DNA of 40,836 nt from Vicinamibacteria bacterium (GCA_019694155.1 JAIBCN010000093.1:1-40836), one strand, 5' to 3'; shown: positions 1 through 8,989, counted from the stretch's first letter. A program made the numbers and translations. Notes: a model not told the origin generated them from the sequence alone.

Positions 1-2677
1 GTACCTCGTCGCCTTCCTCCAGGCCGAGGGATGACGCCACGTCGGAGAAGCGCCCGCCTTCGTTCCGATACAGCCGGGACGGGGCTCCGCGGAATCCGAC
101 GTACACGTCGAGATCGCCGTCGTTGTCATAGTCGGCGACCGCCACGGGCTGCCCGCCGGGCGCGGCGAAAAGAGCCTTCTGCACGGGCTCGAAGGGCTCG
201 TCCGCCGAGGGGGCGGTGCGATCGAGGATGGGCTGAAGCAGCAGGGTCGCGGCCTTGAGCCCTTCCACCCTGGCGCGCGAGAACGCGAGCGGGTTGCCGT
301 TTCCGGCCGCCCAGCTCTCGACGAGGTTCGAATAGAAGGGCGAAAGGGGCTGGGCGGAGTTGCCGGGCGCGCTCAGGAAGGTGGAGCGATCCCAGTCGGC
401 CACGTCGGCCACGAAGCTGAAAGACGCGCCCGCGATCTGTCTCGTATTGGTCTCGGACGCGTACGAGGTGGCCATCACCGTGTTGCCGTCGCCCCCGCGC
501 GGCGCCGGCGTCACCGCGAAGACGTCGCCCCCCTCCGCGCCCTTCGACCGCGCCAGGGGGTGGAGAAAGTCGGCCCCATGCACGTTGCCCCAGGCCCACG
601 CCTTCGGGTCCTCTCCCTGCGTCTTGACCATGTGGGCGAGCGCCTGTTCGAGCGCCTGGGTCAGGATACGGTCGCGCGCGCCTTTGCGCTCCTTCGGCGA
701 GTCGCCATACGCCCGCGGCGGATCGGTCATCCACTGGAGAACCCGCTCGAGGTCGTAGCCCCGGAACGCGAAGCGCTGCTCCTCGGTCAGAAAGGGCGCG
801 TAGGCGAGTGGAGGCAGCATCGACTGGAACGCTTCGAAGAGCGCGGCGGCGGCGGACTCCTTCCGGAGCGAGAAGTCCCAGCCGAGGAAGAGCCTCTGCG
901 CGCGGATCAGGCTCTCCCTGGGAAGAGCGAGGTCGAGGACGAGAGGAGCGAGGATGCGCGCGGGAAGCGAGAGGGTGTCCTGCTGGAGCGCCTGCATGTC
1001 GGCGAGGGTGAACACCTTCTTCGACTTCAGCACCTCGAGGACGCGGTTGTAGCGGAAGGGCTGCGAGTACTCGAAGCCGAGGGGCAGGTCGTAGCCGGGG
1101 ACGATCTTCGGAACCACGTCGTTGTTCGAGGTGTTGAAGAAGCCGCTCGCGGGATTGAGGCTCGAGGGCAGCTTCTCGAACGGCACGTAGCCTTCCCACT
1201 CGTACCGCCCGTCCTTCCCCGGCACGGGCAGAAGTCCGTCCCAGTTGCGGCGGACCGGGGAGAGCGCGACGCCGAGGTAGCCGATGTTCCCGTCGACATC
1301 CGCGTAGACGATGCTGTGGGACGGGATGAACCAGGCGCGCCCGACGTTCGACTTGAACTCCTGCCAGTTCCGCGACTGCATGACGCCGAGCGAACCCACG
1401 TAGCCCGCCCCGCCGGTTTCGGCGCCCGCCCAGCGCAAGGCGTACGCGCGATGCCTCGTGGTGTTCTCGGAGAGAACGGGGCCGTGGTGCGTCCGCTTGA
1501 GCGTCACTTCGACCGGCTCCACCTGGCCCTTCACGAAGATGAGCTCGCGCGTCCGGACCATGTCGCGCCATTCGCCCTTCCACAGGTAGCGATCGGGGTT
1601 CTGCGGGTCCGTCTCCTCCACGTAGAGATCCTGCTGGTCGACGCCGAGAATGGTGAAGCCCCAGGCCACGCGATCGTTGTGGCCCACGGAGATCCCGGGC
1701 ACGCCCGGCTCGGTGGCGCCGATGGCGTTCCATCCCGGAGCGTTCAGATGAACGAGATAGCGAAGGGCCGGGTTCACGAGATTGCGATGAGGGTCGTTCG
1801 CGAGAAGGGGCTTTCCGGTCGAAGACTTCGCGCCACCGATCACCCAGTTGTTGCTGGCGCTCGGCCGCTCATCGGCGGGTGAAGCCGCCCCGGCGTCCGC
1901 CACCGCGGCGAAGGCGCCGCCTGGGGCCGGGAAATTGAAGTTGTTGGCGTCACGGGCGATGTCGAGGATCCCGGGCTCGATGTCGTCGAGGTCCAGGCCC
2001 TCGGGAACAGTGAAGGCCCGCTCGGGGTCGGTGGGCTTGAGCTCGCGCGTCTTCTCGAGGCCAAGGCGCTTGATGTCGAGAGCGCGCGCCACTTCGCTCG
2101 ACGCATTCCGGGTCATGGCCCAGCCGGCCATGCGGGTGAGGATGGTCCGGGCCGTCCACACCGGCTGCGGCGCGAAGCCCATGCGGTCGAACTCCACCGG
2201 CGTCTTCTTCTCGTCGAGGGCTTTCTGGATCGCCGCGTTCACGCCCCTCGCGAAAGAATCGAAGATCAGCTTCCCCTGCGGGTGATACTTCTGGTACTCG
2301 GCGTCCCAGTTGCCGTGGAACTGGAGCAGGCGCGCGAAGGTATCGCGGCGGACGTAGTCCTTGCCGAGGACCTCGGCGAGGCGGCCCTCGCCGTTGCGCC
2401 GCCACATCTCGAGCTGCCACATCCGGTCCTGCGCCACCACGAAGCCCTGCGCGAAGAAGAGGTCGGCGGTGTTCTTCGCGTAGATGTGGGGCACGCCATA
2501 CCGGTCGCGGATGACTTCCACGGGCTCGCTCGTGCCCGGAACCATGATGGTTCCCTCGATCTGGGCGAGAGCGGCCCCGGCGGCGGCCGCGGGATCGGAG
2601 GCGCCCGCTCCCTGCGCGTGGGCGGCGGCCGGGACGAGGCAGGCGAGGAACATGGCCCGGAGAGTGGCTTGTCTCAT
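1..2677 (-). CDS. Penicillin acylase family protein with FG-GAP/VCBS extension (partial, 3' end outside window)
   Basis: Seen: an open frame from the ATG at 2677 runs to the window edge (at least 892 residues). It begins with a signal-peptide-like segment ending near AAAHAQ. The Ntn-hydrolase signature SNNWVIGG follows, with candidate nucleophile Ser275 (codon 1855-1853); the spacer before it would be excised on maturation. Other family hallmarks are RDRYGVPHIYA near residue 57 and AQDRMWQLEMWRR near 82. Known: the family hydrolyses amide bonds in beta-lactams, acyl-homoserine lactones or N-acyl peptides, usually in the periplasm. Odd: after the acylase domain the same frame continues into an FG-GAP/VCBS-type segment with the Ca-binding motif DYDNDGDLD and 'LYRNEGG', as in CRTAC/ASPIC surface proteins. 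No stop separates them. Substrate is unknown. Confident of family; the fusion is seen directly but its end is missing. Confidence 0.9.
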   Translation of the reverse strand, partial: MRQATLRAMFLACLVPAAAHAQGAGASDPAAAAGAALAQIEGTIMVPGTSEPVEVIRDRYGVPHIYAKNTADLFFAQGFVVAQDRMWQLEMWRRNGEGRLAEVLGKDYVRRDTFARLLQFHGNWDAEYQKYHPQGKLIFDSFARGVNAAIQKALDEKKTPVEFDRMGFAPQPVWTARTILTRMAGWAMTRNASSEVARALDIKRLGLEKTRELKPTDPERAFTVPEGLDLDDIEPGILDIARDANNFNFPAPGGAFAAVADAGAASPADERPSASNNWVIGGAKSSTGKPLLANDPHRNLVNPALRYLVHLNAPGWNAIGATEPGVPGISVGHNDRVAWGFTILGVDQQDLYVEETDPQNPDRYLWKGEWRDMVRTRELIFVKGQVEPVEVTLKRTHHGPVLSENTTRHRAYALRWAGAETGGAGYVGSLGVMQSRNWQEFKSNVGRAWFIPSHSIVYADVDGNIGYLGVALSPVRRNWDGLLPVPGKDGRYEWEGYVPFEKLPSSLNPASGFFNTSNNDVVPKIVPGYDLPLGFEYSQPFRYNRVLEVLKSKKVFTLADMQALQQDTLSLPARILAPLVLDLALPRESLIRAQRLFLGWDFSLRKESAAAALFEAFQSMLPPLAYAPFLTEEQRFAFRGYDLERVLQWMTDPPRAYGDSPKERKGARDRILTQALEQALAHMVKTQGEDPKAWAWGNVHGADFLHPLARSKGAEGGDVFAVTPAPRGGDGNTVMATSYASETNTRQIAGASFSFVADVADWDRSTFLSAPGNSAQPLSPFYSNLVESWAAGNGNPLAFSRARVEGLKAATLLLQPILDRTAPSADEPFEPVQKALFAAPGGQPVAVADYDNDGDLDVYVGFRGAPSRLYRNEGGRFSDVASSLGLEEGDEV

Positions 2678-2706
2678 CCGGGAAGTCTCTCAGAAGGACG
2701 GGCCTC

Positions 2707-4476
2707 TCAGACCCTGGCGAGAGCCCGGCCCGCGAGTTCGAGAAGGCGTTCGGCGCCGATGGGCTCGTCCTTCAGGAGCGGGACCACCGCGTAACGGTGC
2801 GCGTGGCGGGTGGCGACCGCCTCCACCTCGCGCAGTTCGTTGTGAGCGCGCTGGCGCAGCAAAGGCGAGCGGGTGGCCACCGCGGCCACGCTCTGGTTGA
2901 TGACCCAGGCCCAGGGCTCGATGCCGGCCCGCCGCAGGTCGGCCTGGAGGCTCGCGGCCTCGAGCACCGGCGTTGTCTCGGCCAAGGTGACGAGAAGGAT
3001 CTTGGTCTGCCTGGGGTCTTGCAGCATCATCATCGGCGTCCTGATGTGCAGGCCCTTGTCGCCTGTCTGGCGCATGACGTCCCGGTGGTAGGCGCCAGTG
3101 GCGTCGAGGAGGAGCAGGGTATGGCCGGTGGGAGCGGTGTCCATGACCACGAACTTGCGGCCCGCCTCGCGGAGGATCCGCGAGAAGGCCTGAAAGACCG
3201 CGATCTCCTCGGTGCAGGGCGAGCGCAGGTCCTCTTCGAGCAGGGCCCGGCCCGCGGCGTCGAGCTTGGCGCCGCGCGTTTCGAGGACGCGCTGACGGTA
3301 TCGCGCGGTCTCGTCGCGCGGGTCGATGCGGCTCACGGTCAGGTTCTCGGAGGCGCCGGGCAGGGTCTCCGCGAGGTGGGCGGCAGGATCGGACGTGGTG
3401 AGGTGGACGGGCAGGCCGCGACGGGCGAGCTCCACCGCGACCGCCGCGGCGAGGGTGGTCTTGCCCACTCCGCCCTTCCCCATCAGCATCACGAGGCCGT
3501 GACCGTCTTCCGCGATCTCGTCGACGAGCGCGGACAGGCCCGGGGCGTCGAGCGGCGTCGTGCGCTCCTCACGGCGCGCCGCGCGCTCGGGCTCCGCCTC
3601 GAGCAGGCGGCGCAAGGCGGGAAGACCCACGAGGTTGAAGGGCTGGAGCGCGATGAGATCGCGGGGCAGCGCTTCCAGTGAAGGAGGGATCAGGGCGAGG
3701 GCCTGCTCCTCGCGCCGCACGATGGAGGCGGCGAGCCCGTCCACGGCCGCCTCCGGCCGAGGCAGGACGCCGTTCACCACCAGGTGCTGCTGGGCGAAGC
3801 CGACGCCCGCGAGTTCCTCGTGGGTGCGCGCGACTTCGCGCAAAGTGGCCTGCTGTGCGCGGGACACCAGGATCAGGCGGGTGCGGACAGGGTCGGCGAG
3901 CGCGTCGACCGCGGTCTTGTACTGCGCGCGCTGCTTCTCGAGGCCGGCGAGCGGCCCCAGGCACGAAGCGTCGCCCTTGCCTTCGTCGAGGAAGCCGGTC
4001 CAGGCTCCCGGCAGTTGCAGCAGGCGGATGGTGTGGCCGGTGGGAGCGGTGTCGAAGACGATGTGGTCGTATTCGGAGGTGAGCGGCGAGTCGGTGAGGA
4101 GAGCCGTGAACTCGTCGAACGCCGCGATCTCGGTGGTGCAGGCACCCGAGAGCTGCTCTTCAATACCCTGCACCACCGCGGGAGGCAGGACGCTCCTCAC
4201 CGGCCCGACGATGCGGTCGCGGTACGCCTGGGCGGACGCCTGCGGATCGATCTCGAGGGCGCAGAGCCCGGGCACGCCGGGAATCGGCGTGATGGCGTTG
4301 CCGATGGCCAGGCCGAAGACCTGGGCCACGTTCGAGGCGGGGTCGGTGCTGACGAGCAGCACGCGCTTGCCGGACCCCGCGAGCTCGATGGCGGAGGCAC
4401 AGGCGATGGACGTCTTGCCGACGCCGCCCTTGCCGGTGAAGAAGAGGAAACGCGGAGGATGGTCGAGGAATTTCAT
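2707..4476 (-). CDS. arsA: Arsenical pump-driving ATPase ArsA
   Basis: 589 residues, the size of the classical two-half ArsA. Both halves carry a deviant Walker A GKGGVGKT (first at residues 15-22) and the signal-transduction motif DTAPTGHT. The metal-site cysteines appear in their usual settings: GACTTEIAAF and SCLGPL in the first half, PCTEEIAVF in the second. ArsA receives As(III)/Sb(III) from ArsD and energises efflux through ArsB or Acr3 at the inner membrane. Here it is last in an arsR-arsD-arsA operon, 21 bp after arsD. No arsB, acr3 or arsC is in the window, so the partner pump must be elsewhere or absent. Confidence 0.96.
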   Translation of the reverse strand: MKFLDHPPRFLFFTGKGGVGKTSIACASAIELAGSGKRVLLVSTDPASNVAQVFGLAIGNAITPIPGVPGLCALEIDPQASAQAYRDRIVGPVRSVLPPAVVQGIEEQLSGACTTEIAAFDEFTALLTDSPLTSEYDHIVFDTAPTGHTIRLLQLPGAWTGFLDEGKGDASCLGPLAGLEKQRAQYKTAVDALADPVRTRLILVSRAQQATLREVARTHEELAGVGFAQQHLVVNGVLPRPEAAVDGLAASIVRREEQALALIPPSLEALPRDLIALQPFNLVGLPALRRLLEAEPERAARREERTTPLDAPGLSALVDEIAEDGHGLVMLMGKGGVGKTTLAAAVAVELARRGLPVHLTTSDPAAHLAETLPGASENLTVSRIDPRDETARYRQRVLETRGAKLDAAGRALLEEDLRSPCTEEIAVFQAFSRILREAGRKFVVMDTAPTGHTLLLLDATGAYHRDVMRQTGDKGLHIRTPMMMLQDPRQTKILLVTLAETTPVLEAASLQADLRRAGIEPWAWVINQSVAAVATRSPLLRQRAHNELREVEAVATRHAHRYAVVPLLKDEPIGAERLLELAGRALARV

Positions 4477-4497
4477 GGGACGCCTCCTGGGGAGCGC

Positions 4498-4860
4498 TCA
4501 GCAGCACTTGCCGCCCGAGCAGCAGCTTTCCGCGGGCTTCACCTCGAGGGCGAGGCCTCTGAGGCCGGCCCATCGCGCGAGTTCGGCGCGGCGCGGATAG
4601 CGACCGGCGAGGGCCACCTCGCCGTCGACGAGTATGAGGGGCAAGGCCTCGGCTCCCGAGCGTTCGAGGTAGCCCTTGACCGCGGCGTTCGCGGCGAAGG
4701 CCATGGGCTGTTGCGCGAGATTGAAGCGCTCGACCGTGGCTCCCTGGGCCCTCGCCCAGTCCACGTCGGCGGAGAAATCGACGAGCGACTGGTCCACGTC
4801 GACGCCGCACACTCCGGTGCTGCAGCACAGGGCGGGATCGAATACCTGGATGGCTTTCAT
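4498..4860 (-). CDS. arsD: Arsenite metallochaperone ArsD
   Basis: 120 residues. The N-terminus MKAIQVFDPALCCSTGVCG has the conserved Cys12, Cys13 and Cys18 that bind As(III). The C-terminus ends in two vicinal pairs (Cys113-Cys114 and Cys119-Cys120), as in the classical plasmid-borne ArsD. It hands arsenite to ArsA and is a weak repressor in some systems. It lies 22 bp downstream of arsR and 21 bp upstream of arsA on the same strand, so the three are probably co-transcribed. Thioredoxin-like fold and Cys pattern make the call secure. Confidence 0.95.
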   Translation of the reverse strand: MKAIQVFDPALCCSTGVCGVDVDQSLVDFSADVDWARAQGATVERFNLAQQPMAFAANAAVKGYLERSGAEALPLILVDGEVALAGRYPRRAELARWAGLRGLALEVKPAESCCSGGKCC

Positions 4861-4882
4861 TGGGCACCTTCCTGAAAGAAGT

Positions 4883-5332
4883 TCATCGCCTCCGCCCTTT
4901 TTCCCGCCGCGCGGGCGATGCGACGCGAAAGGGCACGGGCCGGGCCCTGGGCCGGATCCGGCCCGCCACCACCGGGGGCAGGACGCCCGGGGCGACCTTC
5001 GCGGCCGCGCGCAGATCGAGGCACTCGCCGGGATTCCCCGAACAGCACTCCTCGGTCAGGTACGCGACGAGATCGAGCATCAAAGGGATGTTCGCGCGAT
5101 AGCGCAGGTAGCGCCCTTCCTGCTCGACCTCGATCAGGCGGGCCTGAGTCAGCGCCTTCAGGTGGAAGGAGAGGTTCGTGGGCGGCACTTTCACGGCGGC
5201 CGCGATGTCGCCCGCCACCATGCCCTCGCTCCCCTTCTTCACGAGCAGCCGGAAAACGTCCAGACGCACGCCCGAGGACAGGGACTCGAAGACCGAGGTG
5301 GCGATCCGCTTCTCCACGGCCTGACTATACAA
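4883..5332 (-). CDS. arsR: ArsR-family As(III)-responsive repressor
   Basis: 149 residues from a TTG at 5332; a GTG at 5317 (144 residues) is an equally plausible start. Neither has a convincing ribosome binding site, and the TTG lies inside the palindrome at 5323-5348. A winged helix-turn-helix (SSGVRLDVFRLL ... VPPTNLSFHLKAL) is followed by a Cys cluster ECCSGNPGEC near residues 96-105. Known: ArsR proteins release DNA when As(III)/Sb(III) binds a Cys triad whose position varies between clades; this C-terminal cluster is a candidate sensor site (inference). The last ~35 residues are basic and low in complexity. First gene of the arsRDA operon. Confidence 0.92.
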   Translation of the reverse strand: MYSQAVEKRIATSVFESLSSGVRLDVFRLLVKKGSEGMVAGDIAAAVKVPPTNLSFHLKALTQARLIEVEQEGRYLRYRANIPLMLDLVAYLTEECCSGNPGECLDLRAAAKVAPGVLPPVVAGRIRPRARPVPFRVASPARREKGRRR

Positions 5333-5348
5333 CTATTGTTGAATAGTC
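5323..5348. promoter_or_regulatory. Imperfect 26-bp palindrome, probable ArsR operator
   Basis: The ends are GACTAT and ATAGTC and the inner arms CAAC and GTTG, around a TATT centre. It is strikingly AT-rich for this genome. It lies immediately upstream of, and overlapping the possible TTG start of, arsR, where autorepressing ArsR/SmtB proteins bind. If it covers the promoter, transcription would start within or just after it, favouring the downstream GTG start for ArsR. Confidence 0.6.
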
Positions 5349-5359
5349 GTACTGTGCGC

Positions 5360-6661
5360 CTACAGATTTCTCCGGGGCGGCACCAGCAGGTCGCCGAAGA
5401 GGAGCCCGGCCACCAGGGTGGTGAGCAGGACCACCAGGGACGAGGCGGCGTTGATCCCCTGCATCACCTGGCCGTCGAAGACGAAGAACACGCTGCGGAA
5501 GCCCACGCTGCCGGGGACGAGGAGGAGGATTCCCGGGGTGCGCATGAGGGCGCTCGGCTTGTTCTTGAGGCGGGCGAAGAGGTTCGAGGAGGCGCCCACC
5601 ACGAGGCCGGCGAGGAAGACGCCGAAGAGCGGGCCGAACGACTCGCTGCCCAGGCGGGCCGCGGTGTATCCGAGCACGGCCGCGCCCATGACCAGCCAGC
5701 GGTGCCTCTTGTGCGGACGCAGGAGGAGCGAGTAGGACAAGGCGCCGCACAGCAGGGCGACGCCCTCGATCCACACCGGGCTTTCCGCGGGACGCGCCGC
5801 GCGCAGGGGCACGTGGAGGGCTTTCGCGACCTCGCTTCCCGCCACCGCGCCGAAGGTGAGCTTCAGCAGGACGGTGAGAGCGCCGGCGAGCCGGGCGACG
5901 CCGGAGACGAGGTGCTGGCTCGACAGCTCGGACACCGCGGTGGTGAGGGTGAGGCCGGGCAGGAACACGACGATGGCGGCAAGAGTCACGGACTGCAGGG
6001 ACAGGGGCAGGATGTAGGCGCTCGCCAGGGTCGCGAGCAGGGTGGAGAGGAAGGCGGCGAGCGCTTCGAGGCCGGGGCGCAGATGCGGATGTCGCTTCGA
6101 GACGACGAGAAGGCCGCCGGTGAGCGCCCCCACCAGGGCGGCCGCCGCGATGTCGGTGGGCCGGGTCTTGAGCATGGCGGCGACGCTCGCGGCCGCGAAG
6201 GCGAACCCCGCGATCGTGGTCTTCACCTTCACCGGCTCGGGTCGGATGTCCCGGAGACTCCGATAACCGTCGGCCACGCTCATCCTGCCGTGGAAGACCT
6301 TGTCCGCGACTTCGTCGGTGTCGACGAGGCGCCTCAGGTTCGTCTCCCCCGGCGACAGGCGGAGCACCTCCGACACCCGCTGCTCGGAGGACTCGGGGTG
6401 CTTCACGTCGCGGAAGGAAAGCAGGATGCCGGTGGGGCTCGACCAGATCTGGGTGTCGAGGCCGAGCTTGTGCGACAGCGACTCGACGGAGGCCTCGAGT
6501 CTGGTCGTGGTCGTCCCGTACTGGTGCAGGCGCTTCGCGAGTTCGCTGAGGAAGCGCAGGCGGATGTCCGACCACAGCTCCGCGGGAGCGCGGGCAGGGG
6601 TCGTCGCGTCGTCGTCGCGGTAGTCGATCGGCCCCGCCGGCGTCTCACCCGCCGAGGTCAT
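5360..6661 (-). CDS. ThrE-type threonine/serine exporter family protein
   Basis: 433 residues in two halves, as in Corynebacterium ThrE: an N-terminal DUF1212-type hydrophilic/membrane half and a C-terminal DUF3815-type half. The hallmark stretch RLEASVESLSHKLGL followed by SSPTGILLSF lies near residues 54-86. At least nine hydrophobic segments follow, including one beginning near FVVFLPGLTLTTAVSEL. Known: the family exports L-threonine, L-serine and small peptides. It sits 27 bp upstream of the arsR TTG and 12 bp downstream of the RNase D-like gene, so read-through into the ars operon is possible, but there is no functional link to arsenic. Confidence 0.88.
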   Translation of the reverse strand: MTSAGETPAGPIDYRDDDATTPARAPAELWSDIRLRFLSELAKRLHQYGTTTTRLEASVESLSHKLGLDTQIWSSPTGILLSFRDVKHPESSEQRVSEVLRLSPGETNLRRLVDTDEVADKVFHGRMSVADGYRSLRDIRPEPVKVKTTIAGFAFAAASVAAMLKTRPTDIAAAALVGALTGGLLVVSKRHPHLRPGLEALAAFLSTLLATLASAYILPLSLQSVTLAAIVVFLPGLTLTTAVSELSSQHLVSGVARLAGALTVLLKLTFGAVAGSEVAKALHVPLRAARPAESPVWIEGVALLCGALSYSLLLRPHKRHRWLVMGAAVLGYTAARLGSESFGPLFGVFLAGLVVGASSNLFARLKNKPSALMRTPGILLLVPGSVGFRSVFFVFDGQVMQGINAASSLVVLLTTLVAGLLFGDLLVPPRRNL

Positions 6662-6673
6662 GCCGCGGCCCGA

Positions 6674-7339
6674 TCAATGCTCGAAGAGATTGTCGTAGCC
6701 CATGAGGTCGAGCTCGGACATCAGGGGAATGGCGCCGAAGCACTCGGCGGCGAGCTCCGCGCGGCCTTCGCGCGCGAGCATCATGGCGAGCTTGTCCATG
6801 ATGCCGTGGAGCAGGGTCACGTCCGCGGTCGCGTACTTGAGCTGGGCGGGGGTGAGGTCGGAGCGCGACCAGTCGGTGCTTTGCGAGGTCTTGTCCATCT
6901 CCACGTCGACCAGTTCGAGAGCCACGTCCTTGAGGCCGTGGCGGTCCGTGTAAGTGCGGACGAGCTTGCTCGCGGTACGGGTGCAGAAGATCGGGGCCAT
7001 GCGTATGCCGAGATGATGACGGATCGCGGCCACGTCGAAGCGCGCGAAGTGGAGGATCTTCACGATCGAGGGATCCTCGAGAAGACGCTTGAGGCGCGGA
7101 GCGCCGGTGGCCGGGGGCAGAGGCGCCGTCCGCCCGGGAGTGGGCGGGATCTGGACGAGCACGGCCCGGCGCGCGCGATCGCAGAGCTGCACCACGCAGA
7201 GCCGGTCACGCAGGGGGTTGAGACCCATGGTCTCGGTGTCGACCGCGATCTCCTTCTGCTGGAGGTAGTGCTGAAGCTGCTCTTCGGTGAGGTCGCCCTG
7301 GACAATCGCGGGAGTGACGTCGGGAGGTTTCTGGGCCAT
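6674..7339 (-). CDS. rnd: RNase D-like 3'-5' exonuclease (DEDDy)
   Basis: 221 residues covering only the exonuclease domain; no HRDC domain follows, so it is the short form. Exo I is DTETMGL (near residue 35), Exo II is around HFARFDVAAI (near 99), and Exo III carries the Tyr of the DEDDy subclass in YATADVTLL (near 169). The family trims 3' ends of structured RNA such as tRNA precursors. It is part of a run of minus-strand genes after rlmD (50-bp gap). The C-terminal 'SELDLMGYDNLFEH' is not a known motif. Confidence 0.88.
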   Translation of the reverse strand: MAQKPPDVTPAIVQGDLTEEQLQHYLQQKEIAVDTETMGLNPLRDRLCVVQLCDRARRAVLVQIPPTPGRTAPLPPATGAPRLKRLLEDPSIVKILHFARFDVAAIRHHLGIRMAPIFCTRTASKLVRTYTDRHGLKDVALELVDVEMDKTSQSTDWSRSDLTPAQLKYATADVTLLHGIMDKLAMMLAREGRAELAAECFGAIPLMSELDLMGYDNLFEH

Positions 7340-7388
7340 GCCTGATTCTCCTACGAGAACCGGGCTTTCGTTCTCCCGACCCGTTCGA

Positions 7389-8912
7389 CTACCGCTCCCG
7401 CTTCGGCATCCGCGCCCAGGGCTTTTTGGGTTTCGGCGCCGCTTTCTTCCTGACTTCCTTCGGAGGCTCGGGCCGTTCGCGCCGTCCGGCGAGGTGGGCG
7501 GTGGATCGCTCGGTTCTAGCGACGGTTCGGGCGCGATGCCTGAGCTCCAGCACGGCCACGGTCTCGATGTGGGGCGTGTGCGGGAACATGTCGACGGGCT
7601 GAATCAGAGTCGCGCGATAGCCGGCGTCGAACGCGAGGCGCATCTCGTCCATCAGGGCCTCGGGGTTGCACGAGACGATGACGAGCTTCGGCGGCGCGAT
7701 CTTCCTGGTGAGAGTGCGAATCACCGGCTCCGGGCAGCCCGAACGCGGCGGGTCGATCACGGCGGCGTCCCATTCCTGGCGGGCCAGGTGCTCGATCGCC
7801 TCCTCGACCTTCGAAGGCATGAGACGCAGGCGGGACTCGGGAACCCCGGAAAGCTGCGCGTTCTTCGCGGCTTCGCGGGACGCCTTGCGGCTTTCCTCCA
7901 CCGCAGTGACCCGGTGCTTCGCGAGGGCGAGGGGCAGGGCGAAAAGACCGCTACCGCTGTACAGGTCGAGAACGCGAAGCGAGGCCTCGGCGCCGATCGC
8001 GGCCTTCACGAGCCGCACGAGATGGGAAGCGCCGTGGATGTTCGTCTGGAAGAAGCCGGTCGGGGAAGAGAGGAAACTCGGGCCGAGGGCGGTCTCCTTC
8101 ACGTGGCCCAGGCCGTCGATACGGATGGTGTGCGGACCGAAGAGGTAGGGCGAGGCCTGATCGTGGAGGTTGAGGAGCAGGCCCTCGGGCCTCTGCCGGG
8201 AGGCGGCGACACGCCGCAGCGGCGCATCGAGGGCGCGGTGCTCCTCGGTCGCGACCACCACCGCCACCGCTTCCCTCTCGTCCTCCGTCACCCGAACCAC
8301 CACGTGGCGAAGGAGGCCGCCGTTCTCGGTGGCGACGGGGACCCGGCTCGCGGCCATGGCGTCCTTGATGGCGAAGGCCACGCGATTCGCCCGATCCGAA
8401 TGCACCAGGCACTCGGTCACCGGCACCACGGTGTTGGTGCCGCGGGCGAAGTGACCGATCTGCAGGCGGCCCTTGTCGTCCTCGGTGAAGGTGAAAGCGG
8501 CCTTCTGCCGGAAGTGACGCGGCACGCCGTCCTCGTCGACGGGCATGCCGATCATGGGCGAGACCGGGGGCCTTCCCGGACCGAACGTATCTTCGAGCAG
8601 GCCGTCGAGGAGACGTGTCTTCTGCCTCAGCTGCTCCTCGTAGGCGACGTGCTGGAAGGAGCACCCGCCGCATCGAGACGCGTGCGGACAGGCCGGCGCC
8701 ACTCGATGCGGAGAGGGCTCGAGGACTTCGACGAGCGACGCCTTCGCCGCGCCATCGTCCCCGCGATCGGTGATTCGGACGCGGACCTTCTCACCCGGGA
8801 TGGCCCCGTCGACGTAGATGGTCTCGCCCTTAATCTCGGCGTACGACTCGCCTGAGAGCGCGAGGTCGGTGACGACGAGGTCGAGTTGTGGGAGGGGGTT
8901 GGTTCGTCGCAT
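7389..8912 (-). CDS. rlmD: 23S rRNA (uracil(1939)-C5)-methyltransferase RlmD
   Basis: 507 residues from the ATG at 8912. The open frame extends further upstream into the alkD region, but that extension has no family similarity. An N-terminal TRAM domain (residues ~8-65) is followed by the [4Fe-4S] motif C75-x5-C81-GG-C84. The class I SAM-binding motif is VLDLYSGSGLFALPLA, then come DPPRSGCPEP and the catalytic-Cys loop SCNPEAL. It methylates U1939 of 23S rRNA (or related rRNA/tRNA uracils in paralogues such as RlmCD) using SAM. The Lys/Arg/Pro-rich C-terminal tail of ~40 residues is extra. RlmCD-like specificity cannot be excluded from sequence alone. Confidence 0.9.
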   Translation of the reverse strand: MRRTNPLPQLDLVVTDLALSGESYAEIKGETIYVDGAIPGEKVRVRITDRGDDGAAKASLVEVLEPSPHRVAPACPHASRCGGCSFQHVAYEEQLRQKTRLLDGLLEDTFGPGRPPVSPMIGMPVDEDGVPRHFRQKAAFTFTEDDKGRLQIGHFARGTNTVVPVTECLVHSDRANRVAFAIKDAMAASRVPVATENGGLLRHVVVRVTEDEREAVAVVVATEEHRALDAPLRRVAASRQRPEGLLLNLHDQASPYLFGPHTIRIDGLGHVKETALGPSFLSSPTGFFQTNIHGASHLVRLVKAAIGAEASLRVLDLYSGSGLFALPLALAKHRVTAVEESRKASREAAKNAQLSGVPESRLRLMPSKVEEAIEHLARQEWDAAVIDPPRSGCPEPVIRTLTRKIAPPKLVIVSCNPEALMDEMRLAFDAGYRATLIQPVDMFPHTPHIETVAVLELRHRARTVARTERSTAHLAGRRERPEPPKEVRKKAAPKPKKPWARMPKRER

Positions 8913-8937
8913 CGCCAACGGAATGGCTCCTCGCAGT

Positions 8938-8967
8938 GACGCCGCCGGTGGATTCCTAGGCGGCGTC
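8938..8967 (-). terminator. Perfect 9-bp-arm hairpin between alkD-like gene and rlmD
   Basis: GACGCCGCC (8938-8946) pairs with GGCGGCGTC (8959-8967) around a 12-nt loop. It lies in the 77-bp gap after the minus-strand alkD-like stop. There is no T-run, so termination is plausible but not proven. Confidence 0.4.
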
Positions 8968-8989
8968 AGCGCACCGCGGCGAAGCCCCT

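Noticed and set aside
4676..7345. 889-aa plus-strand open frame opposite ars/ThrE/RNase D genes
   Set aside because: Arg/Glu/Gly-rich, low-complexity translation antisense to well-recognised genes; typical high-GC shadow frame.
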